Shown piece by piece: positions 53,275 through 61,860 of a stretch of DNA of 64,000 nt (the first letter of the stretch is position 1; every line of letters starts with the position of its first letter). Location: assembly GCF_001746415.1 (NCBI RefSeq), contig NZ_MEHJ01000001.1, positions 3,121,001-3,185,000 on the forward strand. Direction: 5' to 3'. A program made the position numbers and the translations under genes. The notes under the pieces were generated by a model. The model had not been told where the DNA came from and ran no database searches. It saw only the letters and a list, made by a program, of their open reading frames with translations. The DNA is from Streptomyces agglomeratus (GTDB lineage: Bacteria > Actinomycetota > Actinomycetes > Streptomycetales > Streptomycetaceae).

Positions 53275-53295
53275 TCGCCAATGGCGTATTGGCGA
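53275..53295. promoter_or_regulatory. inverted repeat TCGCCAAT-n5-ATTGGCGA upstream of the GH26-like gene
   Basis: Perfect 8-bp arms with a 5-bp spacer, 78 bp before the glycosidase start. The spacing suits an operator for a dimeric repressor. The rest of 53161-53373 contains no convincing gene. Confidence 0.5.
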
Positions 53296-53373
53296 GCATG
53301 CGGACAGCCCATTAGTACGACTTTCTGCCTACTGTCGGACCGTCGGCACGAACGACGGATGGTAGGAGAAGTC

Positions 53374-54738
53374 ATGGCTGAGAGGCGCCGTCTCACCGGC
53401 ACCTGTATCGGGACGGTTGCCATAAGTCTCGTTGTCGCCGGTGGTGTTCTCGCGGGAGGCGCGGCGGAGGCGGCGCACACCGGAACCCCTCCCCCCGTCC
53501 CCGCCGCGCGGCCGGACCCGGGGACACCCCCGGACCCCGGTGCGACCCCCGGTTCGCACGCGGCCGCCGACCCCGGCGCGACCGCCGGTCCAGGTCCGGG
53601 CCCCGCTCCGGCCCCGGCGGAGAAGCCGCCGCCCGCCATCGGCGCGTATCTCGACTACGGGCCCGACGGCGTGAAGCGCATGGCCGAGCTGTCGAAGTGG
53701 CTGGGCGGCGCGGATCTGACGGTCGGACACACCTACCTACCGGGCGACCGCTGGGAGAACATCGAAGGCCGCGCCGGGTTCCTCCGCTCCTGGGCGGACT
53801 GGCGGCGCGGGGCCGAGGACCGGATGTTCGTACTCAACGTGCCCATGCTGGAGGGCAACGAGGAGCGCGTCTCCGACGACGAGGTCCGCGACCTGCTTCA
53901 GGAGGGCGCCGCGGGCCGGTTCGACCGCCACTACCGGAAGCTGGCCAAGCGGCTGGTGGACCTGGGCGTGCCGGACACCGTGATCGTCCTCGGCTGGGAG
54001 ATGAACGGCACCACGTACGCGCACCGCTGCGCCCCCGACCCGGAGGCATGGAAGCGGTACTGGAACCGCATCGTCACGGCGATGCGTGCCGTCCCCGGCC
54101 AGAAGTTCCGCTTCGACTTCGCCCCGAACCGGGGCATCGACGCGATTCCGTGGACCGAGTGCTATCCGGGCGACGACGTCGTGGACATCATCGGCATGGA
54201 CTCGTACGACCAGCCCCCGGGCGACACCTTCGACCAGCAGGTGTCCGATCCGTACGGCTTGCAGGCGCAGGTCGACTTCGCCGCCGAGCACAACAAGGCG
54301 ATCTCCTACCCGGAGTGGGGGCTCTTCCGCAACGGCGACAATCCGGAGTACATGGAGCGGATGCTCGACTGGATGGCCCGGCACAAGCCGCTCTACCAGA
54401 CCATCACCGACTACTGCCCGCACGGCGTCTGGCAGTGCGACGAGAACCCCCGGTCGTCCGAGGTCTTCCGCTCCAAGCTGTTCGGCTGGCAGTCGTCCCC
54501 CGTGCCGGGGACGCCGCCGTCCGCGCCCCCGGTCCCGTCCCCGCCCCAGACGCCCGCGCCGTCCCCGTCGGCGCCCCCGGAGACCACACCGGCCGACCCG
54601 ACACCGACCGAGCCGCCCGGCACGCCCGGGTCCGAGAAGTGGTGCGTGCCGGTGAAGATGGGTGAGTGGATCAACAAGTGGGTCCGGGACTTCACGGTCT
54701 GCGTGAAGCCCCGCTTCCCGGAGCACTGGAATCCCTGA
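53374..54738 (+). CDS. secreted GH26-like glycoside hydrolase
   Basis: Exported glycosidase of 454 residues: signal peptide (basic MAERRR, then IGTVAISLVVAGGVLAGG), a Pro/Gly/Ala linker to about 85, a beta/alpha-barrel domain (about 88-335) and a second Pro/Thr linker ending in a 45-residue domain with two cysteines. Catalytic acids are Glu209 in VLGWEMNG and Glu314 in ISYPEWGLF, as in GH26 mannanases/lichenases. It could trim the polysaccharide made by the adjacent gene cluster. Start ATG 53374 follows AGGAG by five bases. Its 3' end overlaps the convergent gene by 47 bp. Confidence 0.88.
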   Translation: MAERRRLTGTCIGTVAISLVVAGGVLAGGAAEAAHTGTPPPVPAARPDPGTPPDPGATPGSHAAADPGATAGPGPGPAPAPAEKPPPAIGAYLDYGPDGVKRMAELSKWLGGADLTVGHTYLPGDRWENIEGRAGFLRSWADWRRGAEDRMFVLNVPMLEGNEERVSDDEVRDLLQEGAAGRFDRHYRKLAKRLVDLGVPDTVIVLGWEMNGTTYAHRCAPDPEAWKRYWNRIVTAMRAVPGQKFRFDFAPNRGIDAIPWTECYPGDDVVDIIGMDSYDQPPGDTFDQQVSDPYGLQAQVDFAAEHNKAISYPEWGLFRNGDNPEYMERMLDWMARHKPLYQTITDYCPHGVWQCDENPRSSEVFRSKLFGWQSSPVPGTPPSAPPVPSPPQTPAPSPSAPPETTPADPTPTEPPGTPGSEKWCVPVKMGEWINKWVRDFTVCVKPRFPEHWNP

Positions 54739-55996
54739 CGGCGGCCGGGGTCCCGGCGCTCCCCCGGGCCATGACGGCGCCGGCCCTGACCGCGCCGTCC
54801 GCCCGCCAGCTGTTCACCCGGTCACGCCAGTCCCGCGCGGCGGGAAAGCGCGTGGTCACGGTCTCGGCGGCCCGGTCCCGCACGGTCACCTGCGACGCGC
54901 GTACGCGCAGCAGGGGTTCCAGGCCGGACCGGGCCAGCAGCAGCCGCTGGTTGGTGACCTCCTGGGGCCGCCAGTGGTTCTTGTACGGTTCCGAGCCGCG
55001 CAGCAGACTCAGTACGCCGCGGCCGGACCCCGCGGCCAGATGTGCCTCGTGGCGCAGCAGCATCGTCGTGACGTCCACCTTCTTGTCCCGGAGGCCGGGG
55101 TCGGCCCCGTACAGGTAGCCGCCGGACAGCAGACCGGACTGGAGGGTCATGCTCACGGCCACCACCTCGCCGTCCAGCCGGAACTCCGTGACGGCGGCGT
55201 CACCGTCGCCCACCATCCGCCGGCCCGCGCGCATCAGGTGCTCGGCGAAACGCGGCCTGAGGTGCTCCACGTTGACGCCCCGGCCCCGCCACTGGAGCTC
55301 GTGCAGACGCAGGAGACGGGCGACGGCGCCGGGCACTTCGGACTCGGGGACTTCGCGCTCCTCGATCCCCAGGGCGTCGATCTTGCGCAGCTTGGCCCGT
55401 ACGCGCTGGGCGCGGCTGCTCTGCATCCGCTTCACGAGGTCGTCGATCGGCTCGGCGGGCAGCTCCATGCAGGTGGAGTCCGTGAGGCGGGCCCTGGCGC
55501 CGGTCCATCGCTCGTACAGCAGCTCGGCCGCCGCCCCCGGCCGTACCTCCCGCAGGTCGACGACCGCCTGCCGGGCCGCCCGGTCGAGCCCCCGTTCCAG
55601 TGCGGTGACCGCGCTCTGCGCCTCCTCGTCGTCGATCAGCACGTCGGAGAAGTCGGAGATCGCGCCGCCGATGGGCACGAGCAGCGGCATCGGGCGGTGC
55701 ACGAGCATCAGCGGCGCGGCACCGATCAGCCGGCCGTCACGGCGGGCGAGTACGACACGGAGCCGGCCGTTCGTTCCGTACGAGAGCCACCACGAGTGGA
55801 GCCAGGCGTGGCTCTGGAACGGGGTGGCGGACGCGCAGCGGCGGTGGAGTGCGTCCCACTCCGGCCGGAGCCGCGCGAACCGGGCGGGGTCGCGGCACAG
55901 GGTGACGGTGAGGCCCCGGCCGTGGGGGCGGGCGGGGGCGTGGGGGCGGTGCTCGCCCTCGCCGGGGGTGTGGCTCCGGTGGGTCGCGTCCTTCAT
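54692..55996 (-). CDS. GNAT/CelD-like (FemAB-type) acetyltransferase
   Basis: A 434-residue protein of the BcsL/CelD family of GNAT-fold acyltransferases found in polysaccharide clusters. It has FQSHAWLHSWWLSYG, the middle SSRAQRVRAKLRKIDALGIEEREV and the GNAT-like VVAVSMTLQSGLLSGGYLYGADPGLRDKKVDVTTMLLRHEA. It probably acetylates the exopolysaccharide or transfers another acyl or aminoacyl group. It is the last gene of the leftward operon, its start overlapping the preceding stop by 1 bp (ATGA-type). Its 3' end overlaps the convergent glycosidase gene by 47 bp. Confidence 0.85.
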   Translation of the reverse strand: MKDATHRSHTPGEGEHRPHAPARPHGRGLTVTLCRDPARFARLRPEWDALHRRCASATPFQSHAWLHSWWLSYGTNGRLRVVLARRDGRLIGAAPLMLVHRPMPLLVPIGGAISDFSDVLIDDEEAQSAVTALERGLDRAARQAVVDLREVRPGAAAELLYERWTGARARLTDSTCMELPAEPIDDLVKRMQSSRAQRVRAKLRKIDALGIEEREVPESEVPGAVARLLRLHELQWRGRGVNVEHLRPRFAEHLMRAGRRMVGDGDAAVTEFRLDGEVVAVSMTLQSGLLSGGYLYGADPGLRDKKVDVTTMLLRHEAHLAAGSGRGVLSLLRGSEPYKNHWRPQEVTNQRLLLARSGLEPLLRVRASQVTVRDRAAETVTTRFPAARDWRDRVNSWRADGAVRAGAVMARGSAGTPAAVRDSSAPGSGASRRP

Positions 55997-56691
55997 CACA
56001 CGAGCTCCCGTTCCGCGTGGGCGCCGGGCTCGGTGTGCGCCGTGGGGGCGGGCACCTGAGCCGAAGCGGTCCTGCGGGGGCGCCTCGGCCGTACGAGAAG
56101 GGCCAGACCGCCGAGGAGGCCGCCCGCGCACCCGCCCACGGCCGCGCTGACCGGGACGGAGGGGGACGTCGGCTCGGTCGGCGTGAGCGCCCGGGAGAAG
56201 ACGAGCAGCTTGACGCCGGTGTTCTTGGAGACGTGGTTGCTGCTGACGAACACGGCTTCCGCGACGGCGTTGGCGATGTCCGCCGCCACGGCGGGCCCGG
56301 TGGCCGTACCGGTGATCGCGATCATCGGTGAGTCGGGCGACGTCTCTGTGCTGACCTGCGTACGGAGCGCCTTCGGCGGCACTCCCGCCGCCACCCGCGC
56401 GTACGCGAGAGTGGAGTCGCTGGTCGTGATCCGGCCGTACGCCTGGGCGTAGCCGAGGGCCGCGGTGGGGTCGGTGCCCTTGGCGGGGACGGCCACCACA
56501 TAGCTGGTCGCGGCGTACTCCGGGGTCTTCATGGCGCCGTACGACGCTCCGCACACGGTGCCGAGCACGGCGCACACGGGGACCGGCCACCAGACGGGCA
56601 GGCGGGCGGTGCCGAGGTGCGGTTTGATCTTTGTGAGGAGCCGGCCGATCCGGCCGTGGGCGGCGGGCTGCTGCTCGGGGGACTCGGTCAT
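55996..56691 (-). CDS. Wzz-like chain-length/polysaccharide co-polymerase protein
   Basis: A 231-residue membrane protein with a helix near each end (VPVCAVLGTVCGASYGAM and VSAAVGGCAGGLLGGLALLV) flanking an extracytoplasmic domain with the Wzz fold features YAATSYVVAVP, AVAEAVFVSSNHV and the Pro/Ser-rich membrane-proximal LTPTEPTSPSVPV. It sets polymer length in Wzy-dependent systems. Unlike Wzc it has no tyrosine-kinase domain, and no kinase gene is next to it here. Coupled by 4-bp overlaps to its neighbours. Confidence 0.82.
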   Translation of the reverse strand: MTESPEQQPAAHGRIGRLLTKIKPHLGTARLPVWWPVPVCAVLGTVCGASYGAMKTPEYAATSYVVAVPAKGTDPTAALGYAQAYGRITTSDSTLAYARVAAGVPPKALRTQVSTETSPDSPMIAITGTATGPAVAADIANAVAEAVFVSSNHVSKNTGVKLLVFSRALTPTEPTSPSVPVSAAVGGCAGGLLGGLALLVRPRRPRRTASAQVPAPTAHTEPGAHAERELV

Positions 56692-57875
56692 CGTCGTACT
56701 TCTCTCCTGGTCGGGGGAGCGGAGTCGAGGGCGTGTGCGTACACGTCCATGAGCCGTGCGCTGCTGCGGGCGATGTCGTAGTGGCCGACGGCGGGCGGCG
56801 GCGGCAGCCGGCGTGCTCCGGCCTCCATCCGGTGCCGAAGAGCCGCCGTCAGCTCGCCGACGCTGTCGCTGATGCGCCGGGCGCCGGGCGCGTGGCCGGG
56901 TGGCAGGTCGTCGACGGCGGGGCAGGCGCGGTGGAGTACGGGCAGCCCCGCGGCCAGTGCCTCGACCACGGCCAGGCCGAATGCCTCCTCGCGTGACGTC
57001 GACACGAAGACGTCGACGGCGCAGAGCAGTTCGGGGACCTGGAGGCGGGGTGCGCCGGTGGCGAAGTGGCCGTGGGAGGGCGGTTGCGGGCCGGGGCGGT
57101 ACGGGGCCGCGTTGTCGCATTCGCCGAGGAAGCGGATGCGGTCCGTGGCTCCCAGCCTCGCGGTCAGCGTGCGCAGCGCGTCCCTCTCGGGGCCGTCGCC
57201 GGCCAGCAGGAGCCACGCGCCCGGCAGCGCCGCCACCGCGCGGACCAGCACGTCGAACCGCTTTCCCGGGACGATCCTGCCGACGCCGCCGACCACGAAC
57301 GCGTCGGCGGGGATGCCGAGCCGGGCGCGGGTGGTGCTGCGGCGCTCGGCGTCGAAGCGGTAGCGCGCGGCGTCGATCCCGTTGGGGACGACGTGGATCC
57401 GCGCGGCCGGTACGCCCCAGTCGCGCAGCCGTTCCGCCACCGTCCTGGACACGGCGACCGTCGCCGAGCCGAGGCGTTCCGTCCCCAGGTACAGGGCGCG
57501 GGCGCCACGGGTGAGCGGGCGGCCCTCGATCTCCGCCTGCCCGAGGGAGTGCTCGGTGGCGACCGTGGCCCTGACGCCGGCCAGCCGGGCGGCGATCCGG
57601 CCATAGACGCAGGCGCGGTACAGGTGGGTGTGGACCAGGTCGTACTTTCCGCGGCGGACCAGCCGGGTCAGCGCGGGCAGTGCGCCGAGGTCCCGGTTGC
57701 CCCTCATCCCCAGGTGCGCGACGCGGACGCCGTCCGCGCGCAGCCCGTCGGCCACCGGGCCGGGGTTCGTCAGCGTCACAACGTCGCAGTGGACCGGCAG
57801 GTGACGCAGCAGCAGGCGCAGTTGCTGCTCGGCTCCCCCGACACCGAGTCCGGTGATGACGTGCAGCGCCTTCAT
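56688..57875 (-). CDS. glycosyltransferase family 4
   Basis: Cytoplasmic retaining glycosyltransferase of 395 residues (GT-B fold). The N-terminal GLGVGGAEQQLRLLLRHL, the central VVGGVGRIVPGKRFDVLVRA and the C-terminal nucleotide-sugar site FVSTSREEAFGLAVVEALAAGLPVL with the ExxxxxxxE motif are all present. It adds a sugar to the lipid-linked repeat unit. The ATG at 57875 overlaps the deacetylase stop by 4 bp. Sugar specificity cannot be inferred. Confidence 0.9.
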   Translation of the reverse strand: MKALHVITGLGVGGAEQQLRLLLRHLPVHCDVVTLTNPGPVADGLRADGVRVAHLGMRGNRDLGALPALTRLVRRGKYDLVHTHLYRACVYGRIAARLAGVRATVATEHSLGQAEIEGRPLTRGARALYLGTERLGSATVAVSRTVAERLRDWGVPAARIHVVPNGIDAARYRFDAERRSTTRARLGIPADAFVVGGVGRIVPGKRFDVLVRAVAALPGAWLLLAGDGPERDALRTLTARLGATDRIRFLGECDNAAPYRPGPQPPSHGHFATGAPRLQVPELLCAVDVFVSTSREEAFGLAVVEALAAGLPVLHRACPAVDDLPPGHAPGARRISDSVGELTAALRHRMEAGARRLPPPPAVGHYDIARSSARLMDVYAHALDSAPPTRREVRR

Positions 57876-58684
57876 CGGGCGGCGCCGGGCAGGGGGAAGC
57901 CGTGCCGCAGGCGCTTGGCCCACAGACGCAGGCCCCGGTCGGCGTGGCTGATGTGCGTGCGGGGCAGGGCGTACGGGCCGAGGAGGGGGCCGGGGCTGAT
58001 CGCGAAGCCGTACGTGTATCCGGCGGCGCGTACCGCGTCGATCGCCTCGGGGCCGACTTCGCCGTACGGGTAGCAGAAGCTGTCCGGGGCCGTGCCGGTG
58101 ATCTCCCGGATCAGCTCGCGGCTGTGCAGCGTCTCCCGGCGCAGTACCGCTGCGGGCAGGCCGGGCAGGCGCCGGTGGTACAGGCCGTGGGAGCCGATCT
58201 CCATGCCGGCGTGCGCCACCGCCCGGATCTCGTCCTCCGTCAGCAGCCGCTTCCTCGGGCCCAGCGGGTCCCACCCGTTGGCGCCGCCGCAGCGGCCGGG
58301 CAGCACGAACACCGTGGCGGTGAAGGCGTGCCGGCGCAGTACCGGAAGCGCCTCGTGCAGGAAGTCGGCGTACCCGTCGTCGAAGGTCAGCCCGACCAGG
58401 CGGGCCGCACGGCCCTGCGCTCCGGCGCGGAGCAGCGTGCCGACGTCGACTCCGGTGAGACCGCGCCGGCGCAGCCAGGCCAGTTGGCGGTCGAGCCGGT
58501 CACGGGCGACCGTGATGCCGTACGGGTCGTCCGCCGGGTCGCCCACCGAGTGGTACATGAGGATCCACGGCGCGCCGTGGGGTGAGTCGGGTGCGTGGGG
58601 TACGTGGCGTCCCGCGCGTCTGCGGCGTCCGTGGCGTCCGGGCAGCGGGTGTTCGGTGGTGCGGGTCGCCGTTTCAGCGGCCAT
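57872..58684 (-). CDS. polysaccharide deacetylase (NodB domain)
   Basis: Carbohydrate esterase family 4 enzyme of 270 residues. Metal ligands: Asp in TFDDGYAD (100-107) and two His in SHGLYH (His166, His170); FCYPYGE is the third motif, and the last His is in PRTHISHAD. No signal peptide is seen, though a basic N-terminus precedes the domain, so cytoplasmic or non-classical action is possible. It would remove N-acetyl groups from the exopolysaccharide or its precursor. Its start overlaps the flippase gene by 11 bp. Confidence 0.9.
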   Translation of the reverse strand: MAAETATRTTEHPLPGRHGRRRRAGRHVPHAPDSPHGAPWILMYHSVGDPADDPYGITVARDRLDRQLAWLRRRGLTGVDVGTLLRAGAQGRAARLVGLTFDDGYADFLHEALPVLRRHAFTATVFVLPGRCGGANGWDPLGPRKRLLTEDEIRAVAHAGMEIGSHGLYHRRLPGLPAAVLRRETLHSRELIREITGTAPDSFCYPYGEVGPEAIDAVRAAGYTYGFAISPGPLLGPYALPRTHISHADRGLRLWAKRLRHGFPLPGAAR

Positions 58685-60539
58685 GACGGAACCTCTGTCG
58701 GATGAGGGCCAGCAGATGGACGACCTCCGGGGCTCGGACGGCGAGCCCGCAGAGGACGAATGCGGTGGGGACCAGGACGCAGCCGGCCGCCACGCTCGCC
58801 GCCGGGGCGGCGATCAGCGGTGCGGCCAGCCAGCCCGCCGCGCCCGCCGCGGCCGCCGCGGCCGCGAGGCGGGCGAGGGAGGCGATGACGGCCCGGACCC
58901 GGATGGGGACCACGCGGGAGCCGAGGCCGCCGAGGAGGAGCAGCGCCGTCGTGCTGATGCCGATGGCGTTGGCCGCCGCGATGCCGTGTACGCCGAAGGG
59001 GCCTGCCGCGGCCGCGCCGGCCGCGGTGGTGACGACCAGGCCCGCCGCCATGGCTGCGGCCGGGTACCAGGTGGGCCGGCCGGCGGAGAAGAACGGCCTG
59101 CTCAGGGCGCCCACCAGGCAGTGGCCCAGGAGTCCGGCCGCGTACACGCGCATGACGGTCGCGGTGGTGGCCGTGTCCCGGGCGTCGAACGCGCCGCGCT
59201 CGAAGAGGACTTCGATGATCTGCGGCGCGTAGCCGATGACCATCGCCGTACCCAGGAGTACGACCAGACCGGCCAGGGCCAGGTCTCTTTCGACCCTGAG
59301 CCGGGCTCCCTCCTCGTTCCCTTCGGCCATCGCGCGGGCCACCACCGGGTAGGTCACCGTGCAGATCATGAGGGACAGGACCATCGGCATCTGCGCGACC
59401 TTCTGCGCGTAGTTCAGGTGCGAGATGGCGCCGCCGGGGAGCGGTGACGCGAGGAAGCGCTCCACCAGGACCTGGGCCTGGCGGCCCACCGCGAAGAGGA
59501 CCACGGGGGCCAGGACCGCTGTGGCCAGGAGTGGCGGGGCGGAGAGGGCGGGAGCCGTGGGGAGGGCCGGAGTGGTGGGGAGGGCCGGAGTGGTGGCGGG
59601 GTGCGGAGTGGTCCTGGTCAGGTGCAGGAAGGTGGGGAGCTGCATGAGGATCATCAGGGCGCTGCCCACCGCCACGCCGGCCGCGGCGGCTCGTACGCCC
59701 CAGAGGTGGTGCAGCGTCAGCGTCGTGACGATGATGCCGACGTTGTACGCGGCGTAGACGCCGGCCGGCTGCCAGAACCTGCCGTGGGCGCGCAGGGCGG
59801 CGCTGAAGTATCCGGTGATGCCGAAGGTCAGTACGGTCACGGCCGTCAGACGGGTGCACTCCACGGCCAGCGCCGGGTCGCTGAAGCCCGGCGCGAGGAC
59901 GCGTACCACCCAGGGCGCGCCCAGGATCAGGAGGCCGGCCACGCAGGACAGCACGGCGAAGAGGCGGGGAAGCGTGGCCAGCACCAGTGCTCTTACCGCG
60001 TCGTCCGGCAGGTCGGGGTCTCGCGTGCGCTGGGCCGCGCGGTGGGCCAGGGCGTGGCTGAAGGCGGGGACCAGGATGAGCGCCATCGCGTCCTCGATCA
60101 GGAGGGTGGCGGCCATCTCGGGCACGGTCCAGGCGATCAGGAAGGCGTCGCTGTCCACGCTCGCGCCGAAGAGGTGGGCGATGGTCTGGTCCCGTACGAG
60201 GCCCAGGAGTGCGCTCGCGGCGGTCAGGGCGGCGGTGACGGCGGCGGCGCGCGCCAGGAAGCGGCCGAGCTTCGGGGCGTGTCGTTGCGGGGGGCGTGGT
60301 CGCGGGGGTGCGGGGGCCGGTGCCGCGCCGGCGCGGGGGCGCCGAACGGCCGGCAGGGTGCTTTCCCCCGGCTCGTCGCGTTCGACGCCCTGCGGGGAGC
60401 GGCCCGGCACTTCCGCTCCCGGCACGGTGGCGTGCGAGGCCGCCCGTTCCGGTGCCGCCCCGGGGTGCGAGCGTGGGTGAGTGGTCACCCGCTCCGGTGC
60501 CGTCGTGGGGGTCGGGGGGTGGTGCGTGGCGTCTGTCAT
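58674..60539 (-). CDS. MurJ/Wzx-like lipid-linked oligosaccharide flippase
   Basis: Polytopic membrane protein of 621 residues of the MurJ/MviN group. After about 95 low-complexity residues the core begins: AAVTAALTAASALLGLVRDQTIAHLFGAS, DAFLIAWTVPEMAATLLIEDAM, ALVPAFSH-type segments and about fourteen helices. A Thr-Pro-Ala-Leu-Pro repeat loop interrupts the middle (TTPALPTTPALPTAPAL). In this cluster it probably flips the EPS repeat unit rather than lipid II. A dispersed repeat (60376-60442) encodes residues about 33-55 of the N-terminal extension. Its ATG overlaps the upstream ligase stop by 4 bp. Confidence 0.87.
   Translation of the reverse strand: MTDATHHPPTPTTAPERVTTHPRSHPGAAPERAASHATVPGAEVPGRSPQGVERDEPGESTLPAVRRPRAGAAPAPAPPRPRPPQRHAPKLGRFLARAAAVTAALTAASALLGLVRDQTIAHLFGASVDSDAFLIAWTVPEMAATLLIEDAMALILVPAFSHALAHRAAQRTRDPDLPDDAVRALVLATLPRLFAVLSCVAGLLILGAPWVVRVLAPGFSDPALAVECTRLTAVTVLTFGITGYFSAALRAHGRFWQPAGVYAAYNVGIIVTTLTLHHLWGVRAAAAGVAVGSALMILMQLPTFLHLTRTTPHPATTPALPTTPALPTAPALSAPPLLATAVLAPVVLFAVGRQAQVLVERFLASPLPGGAISHLNYAQKVAQMPMVLSLMICTVTYPVVARAMAEGNEEGARLRVERDLALAGLVVLLGTAMVIGYAPQIIEVLFERGAFDARDTATTATVMRVYAAGLLGHCLVGALSRPFFSAGRPTWYPAAAMAAGLVVTTAAGAAAAGPFGVHGIAAANAIGISTTALLLLGGLGSRVVPIRVRAVIASLARLAAAAAAAGAAGWLAAPLIAAPAASVAAGCVLVPTAFVLCGLAVRAPEVVHLLALIRQRFRHGR
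60376..60442. repeat. dispersed repeat copy inside the flippase coding region
   Basis: This segment matches 30000-30066 in inverted orientation at 60 of 67 positions by hand count. Here it is in frame and encodes part of the low-complexity N-terminus (VPGRSPQGVERD in the peptide). In the other locus it is intergenic. It indicates a mobile or recombining element captured into a gene. Confidence 0.75.
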
Positions 60540-61858
60540 GGGGTCGGCTCCTCCGCGGGGGCCAGAGCCCACCAGGCCGCCAGGCCCAGGATGATTCCGG
60601 TGAGGACGGTCGAGGGGCCGCCGATGTCGGCGTACAGGAAGTCGACCGTCTGCCAGACCGTCAGGCCCACCGCCGCCAGTCCGCAGTCCGCCGCGCTGCC
60701 CGAGGTCCTGCGGGTCAGTCTGCGCACCCCCGCCGCCAGGACCGCCGCCCATGCCCCGACGAAGGCCGTGAGGCCGATCAGTCCCTGTTCGCTGAGGACC
60801 AGCAGGTACATGTTGTGCGGGGAGAGCAGGGGCTGCTTGTGGAAGGTCTGGCCCGCGCCCGCCGTGTCGCTGCCCGAGGAGAGGCCGATCGACGCGTGTG
60901 CGTCCCGGTGGGCGGGGAAGCCCTTGAGGCCCACTCCGGCGGCCGGGCGGTCCTGCCACATGCTCGTCGCGGCGGCCCACATCGTGTACCGGTCGTTGAC
61001 GGAGCGGTCGGGGGCGTCCGTCACCTGGGTGATGCTGGTGAGGCGTTCGGAGATCATCTCCGAGCCGACGCCGAAGCCGCCGACCAGGACGACGGCCGCC
61101 GCGGTGAGGGCGGTCAGGGCTTTCGCCGCCTGGCGCGGACCCGTCAGCAGGATCATGGCGAGCGCCGCCAGCAGCGTCGCGATCCACGCTCCCCGGCTGA
61201 AGGACACGGCCAGGGGGATCACGAGGGCCACCGCGGTCGTGATCGCGCAGGGGCGCAGCCAGGCGGGGGCGTCCGGTGGGCAGCGGAGTGCGACGGCCAG
61301 GGCTGCCAGCAGGCCGTACGAGACCACCGTTGCCATTCCCATGACGTCGGTGGGGCCGAAGGTGCCCACCGCCCTGATGTCCTCGCCCATGTACGACGCG
61401 CCCGTGCCGGTGACGTACTGGTGGACGCCTGTCGCCCCTTGCGCCAGTGCCAGGGCCGCCAGGGCGCCGGTGATGACGCGGAAGTGCTGCGGGGTGCGCA
61501 GGAGCAGGAGGACCGCCGCCGGGACCAGCACGAAGACCTGGAGGTAGCGGACGAAGCCGGTGAGGGCCGCCGTCGGGTCCGTGGCCGTCGCGGTGGCCAC
61601 GGCGATACCGAGGGCGGGGGCGCCCAGGACGAGAGCGGCGGCGGGTGTGAGCGGACGCCTGCGCAGGTGCAGTACTGCGGCGAGGGCGCAGAGCACCAGG
61701 GCGCAGGAGGCCAGGTCCGCCGGTGTGACGTTGGCGGACGTGCCCGCGCCCGCTGTCTGGACGGGTACCGCCAGCAGCAGCACCGTCGCGATCAGGGGCA
61801 GGAGTGGCAGGCCGCGGACGCGCGGGGGCGGCAGCGGTGTCGTCCACAGGGCGGTCAT
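60536..61858 (-). CDS. O-antigen ligase/polymerase-like membrane protein
   Basis: A 440-residue protein with about eleven membrane segments and the Wzy_C/O-antigen ligase region: SFSRGAWIATLLAALAMI in the middle and LLSPHNMYLLVLSEQGLIGLTAFVGAW in the large loop, with the conserved PHN-x-YL motif. It would polymerise or ligate the exported repeat unit in the Wzy-dependent pathway. It starts 2 bp after the preceding gene ends and overlaps the flippase gene by 4 bp, so it is translationally coupled. Confidence 0.87.
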   Translation of the reverse strand: MTALWTTPLPPPRVRGLPLLPLIATVLLLAVPVQTAGAGTSANVTPADLASCALVLCALAAVLHLRRRPLTPAAALVLGAPALGIAVATATATDPTAALTGFVRYLQVFVLVPAAVLLLLRTPQHFRVITGALAALALAQGATGVHQYVTGTGASYMGEDIRAVGTFGPTDVMGMATVVSYGLLAALAVALRCPPDAPAWLRPCAITTAVALVIPLAVSFSRGAWIATLLAALAMILLTGPRQAAKALTALTAAAVVLVGGFGVGSEMISERLTSITQVTDAPDRSVNDRYTMWAAATSMWQDRPAAGVGLKGFPAHRDAHASIGLSSGSDTAGAGQTFHKQPLLSPHNMYLLVLSEQGLIGLTAFVGAWAAVLAAGVRRLTRRTSGSAADCGLAAVGLTVWQTVDFLYADIGGPSTVLTGIILGLAAWWALAPAEEPTP

Positions 61859-61860
61859 GC

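Noticed and set aside
53180..53365. 61-codon open frame upstream of the GH26-like gene
   Set aside because: No ribosome binding site, no family likeness, and it spans the inverted repeat; most likely non-coding.
59520..59625. Internal GGGGAGGGCCGGAGTGGT repeats in the flippase gene as a possible mobile element
   Set aside because: Stays in frame as Thr-Pro-Ala-Leu-Pro repeats in a loop; simple tandem duplication explains it.
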